Below, piece after piece: positions 14,272-26,400 of a stretch of DNA of 64,000 nt. Numbering within the stretch: position 1 is the stretch's first letter; each line of letters opens with the position of its first letter. Both the position numbers and the translations under genes were made by a program. This DNA comes from Chrysemys picta bellii (taxonomy: Eukaryota; Chordata; Testudines; Emydidae). The stretch covers positions 76,651,302 through 76,715,301 of the forward strand of contig NC_088799.1 of assembly GCF_011386835.1 (NCBI RefSeq). Direction: 5' to 3'. Under the pieces are notes generated by a model. That model saw only the letters and a list, made by a program, of their open reading frames with translations, ran no database searches and had not been told where the DNA came from.

Positions 14272-16849
14272 TATAGCTATGTCTATAGACACATGTATAT
14301 AGTCTAATTCGCTGACAGGAGCTATCCAAGGAGTACTGAGACTGGGTTTATTATCCTGGCAAGATTTGATTCTATTTTAGAGATGTTGCCATTATTCATC
14401 TGCAGGGGGAAAAGTGGTCTAGAAGGGGGTTCGTTTTGATTGTGTTTAATACAGCATGAAGCTCCAGGCGGTAAGCTCTGGCTCAGTGTCGTGACCCCTA
14501 CATTGAAAACTTCACCTTCAACACAAGTTCACTTTAGAGACAGTTCGAGTTAGATTGGACTTGGTGGGAACAAGTTTACATTTCAAAACAGAATCAGACA
14601 TAACGGGGCCTGGGGTATGGGAGGGACAAATTAACTGTTTCTTACATCAGGAGTGAAGTTTTTTAATTGTGTACCCTGAACCCCCGCTCACCAGATGGAT
14701 AGCTGAAAACAGGCTACTGTACCTCCCGAGTTAGCCTTCTAAAAACCCTGCCTGCATGGGGGAAGGTAAGGAGGAAAAGGAGAATGTACAGAGTATTACC
14801 AGAAATTAGCCAATACCGACACAAGCCCAATTAATTCCCTTTTTGGGTCTCTGTTGGCTGTTCTTGAACGTGAGTAAATGCTGTGCTGCGAGGGAGACAC
14901 CGCATAGTGCGATCTCAGCACCACTGCCAGGCGAAGGACAGACACTGCAAATTAAAATATTCCTAATGTAAGTTTTAACGCAACCCCCCCAAATCTCTAG
15001 GAACACGAGCCCTTCAGTAATAGCCCCAGCACTGACGGAGCATTGTTGTGGTGGGGGTTGGTTCTGCATTATGGACAGAGGATGGGGAGGGACAATAAAG
15101 CAAGTCACTGGCAGAGAAAACCACAAGGTAAATAACATTTGTATTCTAACCGCTGCATTCTCCAAATAGGTTTCATGCGACTCCTCGCCGCTCTGCTCGA
15201 GTCACCTGTTATTTTCACTGGTCCATTGTTAATGTCTGAGAAATGTACTTGCCGGCAAAAAGAAAACATGTTCATTTGTGCACCATCACGTCTTGTGAAG
15301 GTCACTGTGATTTTTGGCTTTGGTTAATTTGTAGCAGGTATTGTAGATAACATTTGGTTAATTTGCCATTTAGATAGAAAATATTCTGGAGAATCTCTCT
15401 AGAGTGCAAATGTTGACACTAGAACCTGTCTTGCCTTTTATTACAATCAGAGCATTTGAACGTCGGGTTTGTTGTTCTTAATCCAGAAATATGGGTGGTA
15501 AAAAAGGACCCAGATTTTTCGGGCTGAAGTCTTGAAATGTTTGTGAGGCTCCGGTACACAGTATTTTGAAGTGGGCGGATCAGTTTCTCAGACGTCTGTA
15601 AGTCGGTTATTTACCTCTACACCAGTTTTTAAGGTCACGTAAAGAATGGCGTAGAGATTTTTTAAGGTCACACGGAGCTGCACACAATTGCAGTCCCCTT
15701 CCCCTTTCCGTATGCACTTTTCTGATACTGTGATCATTCGAATATATGTCTGTGTGCGTCTGTCTGTGATGATTTCATAGTTAATTGAGATTCTGAGATT
15801 TTTTTAACGTGTGTTCAACACACCTTCCAAACCTATGTAAGTCCTCAATTTCGATCTTTTCTTAGCAGTGTAAATGTGTAGGCAATAATGACCATATACA
15901 CTTAAAGAAACAGAAACTAATTCAGTCTCAAAATCAAAAGCCACGTTGTGCATATTTTAAAAATAATTACAATTCAATTCCTTTTTATACCGATTTCTGT
16001 TCAGGAATGCTTGCAACAAAATGGATTGGATCTGAAAATGCACTAAATGGTACACTATTTAACCTCTGCTGACTAATGGGACATCGAAGACAAATAGCTC
16101 TCTTCCTCGGATGACAAATACCTGTATTGGTGTTTATTAGCTCGCCGAATAATTTCAGTTTGATTTTTTTTTGGCTGTTCATTTCTCCAGCTTTATCACT
16201 CCGCGTGCACATGATTCAATGGTACTGATGATCCAGAGACCTGTGTGTCTCTTGCACTTTGGAAGTACTTCATCATTCTGAGGATAATATATATTTATTG
16301 TCCAGTTGATTTTTTTTTCTGGAAGAGGAAATGTTTATGGTCCAATAGGAAGTTTATTCACTGTTACACGTACATTGGCGCAATCAATCCCGAAATGAGA
16401 ATTGAACGTTCAAACCATATTAAGTATCTAAAAGGCATTTTTATCTAAAATGCATCCACAAGATGTGTGTTTTAAAAAAAATGTAGAGGGATGAGACATT
16501 GCTTGGTCATCTAAGACATTTCCTTTGCAGCTGAATGTTTGGTAGCAGCCTTGTTTGTTGCTTGTGTTAGTGGCTGTACGTTCACGTGTTTGGGATGTGC
16601 AGGGACTAGCATGAATCTGCCTTTGGCAAGAAACATGGCAATGAATCGGTGCAGAGAAAGGAGGCTGCAGAACCAAAACAAAGATTTCAGACAAGTGACA
16701 AATAAGAACGTAGCAGGGACGTCCACGGCGAACTCCTAGAGCTTCAGAGCTGTCTGTTTCCAAGGCACTCACAACCTGTTGTATAGGAGGGGGGTTCGGG
16801 TAATTGGGGGTCATTCCTTAGTTGGATTCCGGTTTATAACGGGTCCTTT

Positions 16850-17341
16850 GCAAACCCCACAAGGGGCGAGCTGGCGAGCAGTGCGTGGGGGCAAAAGAAG
16901 GATGAAACGTCTAGGCTTCTGGTGCAACTACTGGGCGAAGGGCAGTGTAAATGTTGGGGGGAGGGGCGGAGGGTGACTTGCAATGGGTTGCGCCTGGTGC
17001 CTGCAGCGCCTAGCTGCGGTAGCACAGCCCAGGCACCGGCTGCGCTTCCTTGCACCAGCCCAGCCTGCAGGAGCGGCCGGTGCGTGTCACCGTTTCCCCA
17101 GCACGCTGCTGCTGCCTCCCGGACGTGGAGCCGCCTCTCCGTGGAGGGCTCCTCTCCTTCCCGCTGCCCCGAGGGCCGCCGCCGCTCCCCCAGTCCCACT
17201 GACCAAGCGCTGCCCCGCTCTGTGCAGCCGGGAGGGGAAGGGCAGCAGCCTCCCGCGAACGCTGCTCTGAATGGGAGAAGCCCTCGGCGTAACGAGCCCG
17301 CATTTCCTATGGAGCGGAGCCTGCGGCCACGAACGAGTTAA
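16850..17341. promoter_or_regulatory. CpG island 6.2 kb upstream of POU3F4
   Basis: GC content and CpG density rise sharply. I count about 32 CpGs in 16981-17340, close to the number expected from base composition, whereas the surroundings are CpG-depleted. A GC box GGGGCGGAG lies at 16963-16971. Open frames in all directions here (up to 179 residues, 17087-17626 minus) look like by-products of GC-richness. They are low-complexity (A/G/P/R/S-rich) with no domain. The island could be an alternative or distal POU3F4 promoter, a promoter of a non-coding transcript, or a Polycomb-type island. Confidence 0.7.
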
Positions 17342-17344
17342 TCC

Positions 17345-17645
17345 TGGTCCTGTCAAGGGCAGCAGTGCCCAGACTTTGAGTTTAACCCACCTAATCTTCA
17401 TGAAAGGAGCAATTTTCTTTCCTTGAACAACAAAGGCCACCAGTAAAACCCCGAGCTGCTGCAAACAGAACTTGTTTGCGATTTTAATAGAGCAAGATGA
17501 TGCTCTGAAATGCAAATCTAGCAAGACTTCAGCCAACTGGAGAAAGACTTTTCTTTCCCGATTTCCAGTTTCTGTTACAGCCTCTGGATTTTTATTTGCC
17601 ACTGAACTCTGATTAAATCCAATCAAGATTTCATTGCTCTCCCCT
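17345..17645. promoter_or_regulatory. Candidate enhancer with SOX-type motif and octamer
   Basis: Directly next to the CpG island. It contains AACAAAG at 17429-17435 (SOX HMG-box core) and a consensus octamer ATGCAAAT at 17510-17517, about 74 bp apart, in unique non-repetitive sequence. SOX and POU factors commonly act together on neural enhancers. The functional reading is inference; the motifs are seen. Confidence 0.35.
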
Positions 17646-19233
17646 TTAAAATGAGAATCCTAGAGCTGAGATATACAGTACACTCCTATACATAGGGGAT
17701 GCAGAGATGGACATATTGATCTCTCTAGTCTTGCTTTTCACTATCTCTTCATCCAGCTAATCGATCAGAGTGTGCACATATGAGGTGAATATATGTGTAT
17801 ATAGGACATAACATCTAGGCCAAGTGCATCTCTACAATTCTCTAGAATACACTTAGAAAGGGAAAATTAGATTTAATAAACATTTGGAAACAAATTCATC
17901 TGAACAAATGCAAAGCAGTATGAATAATAAGTTATACGCCAAAGGGCAAATACAAATGCAGAAGGATGAATAGATATGAGGTGGAAAAAATCAGTCTCTT
18001 CGCTGCTGAGGTTACAAGTTTGTAAATGTTATTGTTCCTTATGTTAAAAATAAAAATATCTAAATCCCTGAATGGAAAAGAAGAATGTAAGTAGGCGAAT
18101 AAACACTGGAGAGAAGACTCTTTGTCAGCATCATAGGTGGGGATTGGATCTTCAAAGGCCTTTCTCTCAAGGAGTGAGTGCCCCTTTTGAAATATAACCC
18201 AGCCTATTTGCTAATTGGATCGAACCCACTGGCACGTCGGAAACAATTGGTACCAAGTGTTTCTCTCTCCTGCCCCCCAAAAATATGAAGAAGGAAAACC
18301 CAGTTCCGTGGGACCCTTTCAGGAATGTCCCCCTTAGTTCTAGTAACCTCGGCATGAATTTGGGGCTGTGAAGCGATTAGTCTTTGCCGTGCTTGGGAAT
18401 TAAAAGCGGGAAGAACAAAAAATGCACTCTGCAAACTTTTAATGAAATTACTGGCGGTATCGATTTTATTTTTATTGGGCTTCAGACATTTTAAAGAATG
18501 TCCCTGGCGGTGGGGAGAGGGAGAGGGGAACAAAGCTGTCTGACCTCTATTGGACACTGAATTATTTCATATTTTAGAAAATAAACTGCGTATATTAAAA
18601 AAAATCTTAGAGATAAGGCGGCTCACTTGGAGGTTTGGAGACAATCTAATAAAGTTTGGGATTTATAGATGGAGAAACTACAGGAGTAGTTTTATAGGCC
18701 TTAGATATTCATCTGCAAATAAGATCTCGTATTCATCTAAGAGTTATCCGAATAGGAAACCAGCATAATCTCTGCTATGCGCATTAAGTGAGGTACCAGT
18801 CTGTTGTTGTCAGTTTTTTTAGGATTACTTTTGCAGGTCATTATTAATAACTTTTGCAAACGTCACCAGTAAGCGGTGCCTGTGAAATTCCATACAACTA
18901 CTACCTTTCCAGGTTGTCACAGAGGAGAGAGCGCTTCTAAACCAATCGTTCTAGCCTGCTGCTACACATGGACACTACATTTTTAAAGCTCAATGTTCAA
19001 GTATTTTGGTTTGCTCCCTCTGCAAACTGTTTAGAAATTACTAGTAGTGGGTAAGTAAATTGCAAGTAAACCTAGTGAATTAGGATGATTCTCTATCACT
19101 TTAATTTATGTTTTATAGTTAGTTTAGCCTTCTGATTTGATTGCCTTAGTAATGTGAATTGCCTACAGCTGCTGATGATACAGCTTTAATTCTGTTTTAA
19201 AGGTCATGTAAACATGTGCCTGTAGCATAAGGA

Positions 19234-19241
19234 ATGCAAAT
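19234..19241 (+). promoter_or_regulatory. Octamer motif in a homeobox-site-like context
   Basis: ATGCAAAT inside 'ggaatgcaaattcaattcc'. The surrounding 19130-19260 has several TAAT-type cores and no repeat signature, a texture often seen in conserved non-coding elements. Confidence 0.3.
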
Positions 19242-20204
19242 TCAATTCCCTTTTAATGCTTCCTCACATTCACTTCACAGCCTTCACCTAGAAAATTAGC
19301 CGGATTTAATATAAAACTGTTTAATGTTATGATTTCATTAAAATCCTCGTTCAATGCTCTACTCTTCCCTTTTCAGGCAAAGGGCAACTAAGTCCGCCTG
19401 CGCCTTGCGCTGCGTTGCTTACCACATGCCTCACGCAGCACCAACAGAAAACCACATATCGGCTAAGATCAATTTACCTTTCAGTTTCTTTACTAATAAA
19501 GACTCAACTTCATATTAGGCTTTGTTTGGCTGTAGGCAAACAACATACCCATAGAACCAGAGAATCCGGCAACACTGCAAATTATTGTCACAAAGGAGCC
19601 AGAGAATTATGGAGGTGTACATTTATTGCATGCTCCTGCACAGTTGTTTGTTTCTAGACGATCGTCATGAAAGTTTAGTCTTGAGAAGTATAAGTGCAAC
19701 AAAATATTTGATTTCAAATGAGGCTGACTTGACAGTGGGGTACATAGTCTTTCCGAGTTAGTATGACGAGAAGCTGTGTAAAGATCCCAAGGTGGTAGGG
19801 TTACATATAAAATACCTGTGTCTTGAAGACAGACCTTTTCAAATTAATTTTTAAATACAGTGAACCCTCGAGTTCATGCAAGATTGCTTCATCATACTGC
19901 ATTGAAAACTTTTCCAAAGGTTTTTAATTTTATTTTTCCTTTCTTTCTTCAGGGACTGTATACATTAGGCAGTGTAGTCTGTAAAGAGATACCAAGTAAC
20001 TATTCTCCTTTTTTTCCAGCCTCTCATCTTCTCCACTATCTGGAGAGACTGGAGGAAAAAAGGGAACAATGTGTCTTTGCTTAAAAAAAAAGTGGGGGGA
20101 TGTTTTCCCCTTCCACATCATCTTTACAGAAGAATATTGCTCTGGTTTTGTGGTACCTGCTTGCAAGCAATATTAAAACTGGAGGACTCCATCCATCATT
20201 AACC

Positions 20205-20238
20205 CTTTGTTAGGGGTTTGTCACTGAGTCATGCAAAT
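20205..20238 (+). promoter_or_regulatory. SOX-type motif and octamer, 19 bp apart
   Basis: CTTTGTT at 20205-20211 and ATGCAAAT at 20231-20238 on the same strand and in the SOX-then-POU order. Known SOX/POU composite sites have 0-3 bp between halves, so the wider gap argues for caution. Confidence 0.3.
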
Positions 20239-20844
20239 TTTCTACCGGCTAAAGCTTTGGTAAAACTCAGCTCAACCGCCCGCCCCACTGTAGCTTTTTA
20301 TAAAAATTTATTTGTCCAATTTCAACTCCCGAGCGTTACCAACCCCCCACCCCAGAATGTCACTACTACGGGGCCCTTCTGTGCGCCTCTAAAATAGCTT
20401 CGTTCATAAAGGACATTTGGGAAGAGATGAACCCCCATGATGGGATGATCTTTTAGTACTTTGCACCCCACATTTAATAGCCAACTTGGTACATGTAGGA
20501 AAGTGGCTTCTGTGCATAGGCACAGTTTCGTGAGGATTCTCACTAGCTACGTTTTAAAAATGGTCTCTTAACATGATAGTCCCAGTAGCATTATTTAACT
20601 ATTTTAAGTGCCTTGAGTCTGTCATCTCTGACTCTGTCAGTTTGACTTTCATTTCTGGGATTTCTTTCTCTTGAAAGTGCCCATGAAAAACAAAGGAAAT
20701 CAACACCTTGATTGACTCAACAGACTAACAGGCGCAGGTTCTTCAAAGTTAAGATTGATACTTTCTTTGATTGTATCTAGGTATCACAAGGATGCACCCC
20801 ACCATACGGTATATCCCACAGTACCAGGAACAAAGGGAGCCAAA

Positions 20845-20930
20845 TTTTACTCTTGCACCAGTCTAAATCCGGACTGGCTCCGCTGGAGTCCATGGAGTTG
20901 CTCCGAATTTCCGTTTCCATTTACAGAGTC
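20845..20930. repeat. Decayed palindromic repeat (CTCC...TGGAG type)
   Basis: The arms around 'ctggagtccatggagttgct' are partly complementary ('aatccggact..ctcc' against 'ctccatggag..ctccgaatt'). The motif resembles copies near 35.5 kb and 4.1 kb. It is one of very few repeat traces in the 5.8-22.1 kb interval. Confidence 0.4.
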
Positions 20931-22160
20931 TCGTCGTTGCGTTGTCTTGCTCCTGTGTCACAACCTCAATGTTACTTCTTTGTATTTTTGTTTTAAAATA
21001 GATCATAGTGCAAGTGTCAGTGATCTTATGGGGGCCTTTCCCACGAAAGGAAAGCCTCCCCATCCCCAAGAGGCGCCTATTACGACCTATGGATGTCTCC
21101 CAGGCTCGAGATTTTCCCAGAGCAGCAGAACTGATTCCTCCCCTGCCCAGTCTCGCTTCTTTAGTGTCCTGGGCACTAGTCATTCTTTTCTCACCACTGG
21201 CCTTGATTTCAGGGTGCGGATTATAGCCGCGTTCCCATGGTGGTCTCACACCATCCGGATCAGACTTAGGAGCGGGAGTTCAAAATGTGTCTCGACCCCG
21301 CTCCCTCCCAAACCCCACCACGATAAATACAATCAACCGGGAGAGGTGGCTTGAAGCGACACAGAGCGTTCCTGAGCGGCATGATTATCACCTGACTGCT
21401 GCCTGTGTGCAATTGATGTCACTTATTCACATGACTCCGCAGCTAGAGGTGTCGATTTCAATGTAGGTACATATTTTCCTTTGATGGGAGGATCAGTTCC
21501 ATTACACTGTCAGAAAGACACAGAGATACCAATCCCTTTTGGAAATTAGATATTTCATGAATGCTCCATATGCGCCAGAAACGAACGCTGCTTGTGTGTG
21601 TGTAGTTGATGGGACTCAGGGAAACACTTGACCTCAAGTAGCAAGAGTAAATGTATCGTAAAAGTGCAAAAGAAAACAACTTCTCACGTGGGGGGGGGTC
21701 ATACTCCTTTGGGGTCTGCTGGTGTCCAAGCTCAGGATAATTCATTGTCACTTATTTTAAACAAATCAGAAATTACCTGTAGTCCTAAAAACAAACCTGA
21801 TTGCCCTTTATAGCATTAAACTATTAGTCATCTGTCATTAAATCCCCTTCCAGTTGGCTTTGACAATTTTACATTTATCTGCAGTTCCCACATAGATAAG
21901 GGCAGTACTTCATGTCTATCTCCTCCACCAGAATGAATGATTTTCACAAAACCTTAATTCTTGTAGTAACACCTCATTGGTGATTCTATTAATGTTGCAC
22001 ACCTCATTAAATAGCCCCAAACACAAGGAGGTTTAAATGACTTTATTAAATTAAAAACAGCATAGAAAATTACCCATGGTACTCTCATCAAATAATTACT
22101 GTAAACTATATACATACAGTGTGGGATTCTTTTAACAAATCTATTCATAAAAAGTGCAGA

Positions 22161-22305
22161 GATTCATAGATTCCAAGGCCAGAAGGGATCTTTGTGGTCC
22201 TCTAGTCTGGCCTCCTGTATAACACAGACCACAGGACTTCCCCAAAATAATTCTTAGAGAAGATCTTTTAGAAAAACATCCAATCTTGATTAACTTAATT
22301 CCAGT
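22161..22305 (-). mobile_element. CR1 LINE 3'-end fragment
   Basis: The plus strand reads 'gattcatagattccaaggcc', then 'agaagggatc', 'cctcctgtataacacagacc' and 'aaaacatccaatcttgatt'. This is the reverse complement of the turtle CR1 3' untranslated end as I know it. It is 5'-truncated, which is typical of CR1, and diverged by several substitutions. It marks the start of the transposon-rich part of the window. Confidence 0.85.
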
Positions 22306-22309
22306 TGCT

Positions 22310-24520
22310 TTAAAATAACTTAGAGCAGTAACTTGCTTAAAACATTGAACCACACTCATGCACTTCCTAATATGTTCTTGTATGTTTCACTGCGTGCTTT
22401 TCTTCCTTATCTTTTTTTATATCTGAAGTTCTATCCCACCCTCCCCCATGTATTTGATCATTTTTTCAAATCCCTTGGCTGAACCAATCTCTTTTCATGC
22501 AGAGGATAAAAAGAGAAGAACTTCAAAGTAGGTTCAGGTAATTAACAGCTGAGGGGAATATAATCTAAACCATAGGCCCTGCTTTGCACCCAGGTCTGCT
22601 TTCAGAGCCAGCCGGCAAGGGAGTGCCTATTCCCTATAGCATCCAAATCTGCTTCCTCTGAACAGCTTTGCCAGGCCTCCAGTTATCACATCTGCATTTC
22701 AAACACCATGTCTCTGGCATTAATTATTAATTAGCCTACAGTCACCCCAGAGGATTTAAGTTCCAGCCTGCACATACTTATTCATTGACCTCTATCTTAG
22801 TTTTTGTTGGAAAAAACCCACTAGAATGCTTAATAATTTCCTTTCTCTCAGTTCTAGTTTCATGGAGGGGAAACAGTATATTTTCATAGATGGAAAATCA
22901 CAAGGTTTTCTAGAAATTTGTTTAGAGTAAAATGCTATGTCAAGGGTTTGAGCAGACCCTTTCAAAAGATTTAGAGAGAATTTTGTGTACATATTTTTGC
23001 CTTTGACAAATGAATTTATGGATTTCCCAGAACTGAGATATGGTGGGCTACAAATAAAATAGAGTGTAGCTCCATGTGGACAATCACTATGGAGTTTTTT
23101 ACAAAATTAAACTGAATGTAATTACTGGATAATGCATTTATATGATCAATCAAACTATGACTTCTCTGAAGGCTCTGGGGTTAGAGTAGACTATTGACAC
23201 CACTAAGAATGAAAAATAATGTTGCAAAGCACTCTAATCTTTTGTCATAAAATATGCATTTCATCCTCAGGAATATAGTGTAAAAAGTCTAACTTGTCAT
23301 TATTCTGTTAAATTTTTCAATTAGTTTGGAATTTCTTTTTATGTTCAAATAACAACTACGTTCCTCACCTCTTCTTTCTTGACCATTGTATACATTGACA
23401 TTAAACTGCCAGTTTTAAGCAGTCAGATAGGAAATTGGTTATATCAGTAGAATATTATAAATTTAGCCATGCTGAGTGAAATTGCAAGTGATTGCTATAT
23501 TAAGGGTGTGTTGTGTACTGCATATATTCTTTTGTTAATATATTTTAATATTACAGCATTCAAAAGAAACTGAATAAGTCCTATATTTAACCCTTCTTGC
23601 AATTATACACAAACTTCCCTAACTATTGCCATGTTGCATCATTTTATATGCTGTACTATTTCAAATTATTATTGAAACATAAAACATTTCCACTGTTTCC
23701 TAAAGGAGTGTTCACTGTGCAATTACAAAGTCATAACTAGTTAACTTATTTGTCAGTCTAGAATTGATTTTTGAAAGCATTTACTCTGAGCATAATACTC
23801 TTTTGAGTTTATTTTTAGTAAACTATATAGCACATATAGATGTTAGCTTGATGCACACACGTATGCAGTTAGGCTATGTCAATAAAGAAGAGAGACAGTT
23901 TTTGAAACTACAGATAAAATACCCCTTACCATGACCTGTGCTTCAGAAAACGATGACCTTCAGAGAGATGTAGGGTCCAATCCAGTATTCTTTAGTCAGG
24001 GGACTCTCCCCTTGACTTCAGTGAGAATTTTGCCTGAATAAGGGACTTCAGGATTTGGCCTATTTTGTGTCCTCTTATTAATTAACCCATGTCTCGTAAA
24101 CTGGTCTGGAAAGCATTCAAAGTTCATCTGTTAAATAGTACTGTAAATGTTTTAACCTCTATTTCAAATATTAGGAACAACATTCCCAACTGAGGAGAGG
24201 AATATTTAACATCTCAGATTTAGTTCACAGAAGAATATTATATGCTGAAAGAAATTTCAGAATAAATCAAAGCTTAGTGCTGAAGAAGGGACCAAATCTG
24301 AATTAATGTAATTATGTGTGCAGGATCTCCTGGTGACTTCTCCTACAGTACCTAGGGGAACTAATCTGGAACTAGGGCTAAAATCCATTTGTTTTTTTAC
24401 ATACCTTAGCATCTTCCTGTTTGTGAGACTTAGATGTTAAGCCTCTCCACAATGTGAATATTAATTAGGAACAAGAATTCAATTTCTCATACAAGGAAAT
24501 GGAGTGGGAAAATTATGGAA
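22310..24520. other. Non-coding gene-desert sequence
   Basis: Unique AT-rich DNA with no exon. A TAAT-rich patch (attaattattaattag) lies at about 22720-22735. A decayed palindromic repeat phrase (attttgcctgaataaggga) lies at about 24028-24046 and recurs at 63.2 kb. Confidence 0.5.
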
Positions 24521-24522
24521 AA

Positions 24523-24729
24523 CAAATTACAAGACAGGGTAGGTGAGGTAATATTTTTTACTGGACCAACTTCTGTTAGGGAGATAAACAAGCTTTTGAG
24601 CTCTGTATAAGTTCGAAAGCTTGTCTCTCTCACTAACAGAAGTTGGTTCAATAGAAGATATCATCTCACCCTCCTTGTTTCTCTAATACACTGGGACTGA
24701 CACAGCTACAGCAATGCTGCAAATTACAA
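24523..24729. mobile_element. Penelope-like fragment in inverted arrangement with target-site duplication
   Basis: Two imperfectly complementary arms of about 65 bp (24533-24597 and 24614-24680) face each other around a short loop. The phrases 'ggaccaacttctgttag' and 'ctaacagaagttggttc' are opposite copies. The right arm continues to 'gacacagctacagcaatgct'. The ten bases CAAATTACAA occur at 24523-24532 and again at 24720-24729 and are read as the target-site duplication. The family matches a turtle/crocodilian repeat I associate with Penelope-like elements carrying a hammerhead ribozyme. Here GAAA is present (24614-24617) but the CUGANGA core is missing at the junction. Confidence 0.65.
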
Positions 24730-25455
24730 AGCAGTCAGTTTTAGAGTAACGTCTCTAGAATGTTTTAAGCTTATGAATAAATTCTATTGGACACCAAAGA
24801 GATTTTGTAGATTGAGTATTAAGGATTCTGAGTTGTCCTGGTGCTACTTTGACACACTCTAGCTGCTGTGGCTTCGTTTTGATCGTGCTCCAAAGTAGCT
24901 GACTTCTGCAGAATGACCTTTGATTAAATACAATAAATCATATAAGGTGGGCTTTGACACATCACCACTCTGTGTATGTGGGGATACAAATAATTTGAAT
25001 GTGTGGGGGAGGAGGGTGTCTCAAAATGCAATAACATTAACTAAAAATATTCCCATGAAAGCAATCTTTAAACACTCTAAGGAGATCACTCATTTGTTAT
25101 CAGAATGGACTGCAGCTTTCATGGATGTTATAGTGTATGGCTAACTTTACAGTACATGTACATTGAGGAGTTCTATTATATTTGGGAGCCTTTTCTAGTC
25201 TACACAGAGCTAAATACAAGTTGTACATGAGTCCGTCCTCTTTCTCACCTTGTCATTTTGCCTCTTAGCTCCACTACTTTCTCTCTCTCGCTCCCCCTGC
25301 CATTGTTAAATAGGCTAATGTAAGGAGATTTTGGAATGCAGGCAGATCCATGCTTATAGAAATCCAGTGGCCCTAAGCATTTCCATCGGCATGGGAGAGT
25401 GCAGCTGTAGACTGGCCGCATTGCATCCCACAGCTTGCCTTGGGTTGGGGAAGGA
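24730..25455. other. Non-coding, nothing recognised
   Basis: No coding pattern or clear repeat apart from a possible fold-back around 24860-24900. Confidence 0.45.
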
Positions 25456-25561
25456 AGAGCTAATCAAAATGTTACAAATTTTTGAAATTTTGATGGAAAA
25501 AGGGAAAATTTTATCAGAATTTTTTCTCTCAACTTTTTTTTGCCAATTTTTGATTAGCTCT
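25456..25561. mobile_element. 106-bp MITE with perfect 14-bp terminal inverted repeats
   Basis: AGAGCTAATCAAAA at 25456-25469 and its exact reverse complement at 25548-25561 bound an AT-rich interior rich in AAATTTT-type words. No coding capacity. It shares the AGAGCT terminus and interior style with the longer element at 49829-50277. The superfamily is not clear. Confidence 0.65.
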
Positions 25562-26313
25562 AGGGGAAGTAGATTCTATTCCCCAAGCCCTTTAGAGCTC
25601 CCATCACTAGGTCCAATTACTTCAGCTTTGGGGGATACATTTTGGGGTTGTGGTGACAGGGGAGAAGGGAAAGTGTATTTTTACAGGGCAGGATTTCACT
25701 GGGTGTGAAAGATTGTGTTACTCTTGTTAACAGTGATGAGTTTCTGTAAGAAGCCTATTTGTTTTTGTTTTTTAAAAAATATATTTACACTTTGTTACTT
25801 TCATTTAACGCACAAATGTTTTACTGAACAGGTAATACCTAACCCTTGGCTACTCTGAAATCCCATTTTACCTGTTCCAATTCTATCCTTTACTTATTTT
25901 CTTAAAGTACAAATGTTTGCAGCAATTTTGTGGTGGAGACTACTAGCCTCTACCGGGGACTGATTTGTGATCGTGGTGGTATATATTTTGTATATTCAGA
26001 TTTGTAGCATGCTGATTATATTTTGTTTAGAAAGTCATATGGTTAATCCTGGTTTAAAATTATTTGCACAGTAATTATAATTAAAGGGTCTGCTGATTTC
26101 TTGGGCATTGAAAGTTCCCAGAACTATGTTTTAATGAAAGCACTGCAATAGTTGCTGTGTTCCAGGAATCTTGTCCAACTGTGCATAAACATTAGGTGGA
26201 AAAGGCTCTATACAAAGAACAGCAGGTGATACAGTGGATCACTACAGATAATAAATATGTAGAATATTGGTTTATATGCCAATGGATTCTTATTGGATTG
26301 TGAATAATAAATG

Positions 26314-26400
26314 GGGCCAGACCCTCACCTGCTGTAAATCAGTGTCGTTGATTAGAAGGGAGTGATGCTTATGTACACCAGCTAGGGATCTGGCCCTTGA
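26314..26400. repeat. Palindromic interspersed repeat (CAGATCC/GGATCTGG type)
   Basis: The left end 'ggggccagaccctc' and right end 'agggatctggccct' are approximate inverted copies. 'ctgtaaatcagtg' pairs loosely with 'tgtacaccagcta'. Same style as copies at 27422, 34030 and 59915. Confidence 0.55.

Larger units (their letters stand above)
10931..16849. other. Non-coding upstream region of POU3F4, repeat-poor
   Basis: No recognisable exon and no transposon. Open frames here are short and lack domains. Contents include CA-rich low-complexity sequence at about 11205-11260, an (ATA)n tract, an octamer at 12261-12268 and a TG tract. Lack of transposons so close to a developmental transcription factor fits a stretch rich in cis-regulatory sequence, but conservation must be tested by alignment. 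Confidence 0.5.
17650..22160. other. Non-coding upstream region, few repeats
   Basis: No supported exon. The longest open frame (20755-21354 plus, 199 codons) has no domain and runs through a decayed palindromic repeat, so I treat it as chance. Two octamer sites are listed separately. The rest is unique sequence in which I see nothing nameable. Confidence 0.5.

Noticed and set aside
17087..17626. 179-codon open frame on the minus strand over the CpG island
   Set aside because: Its composition follows GC-richness, it has no domain, and overlapping frames on both strands are equally open.
20755..21354. 199-codon open frame on the plus strand
   Set aside because: No recognisable domain, and it reads through a decayed palindromic repeat, so the length appears to be chance.
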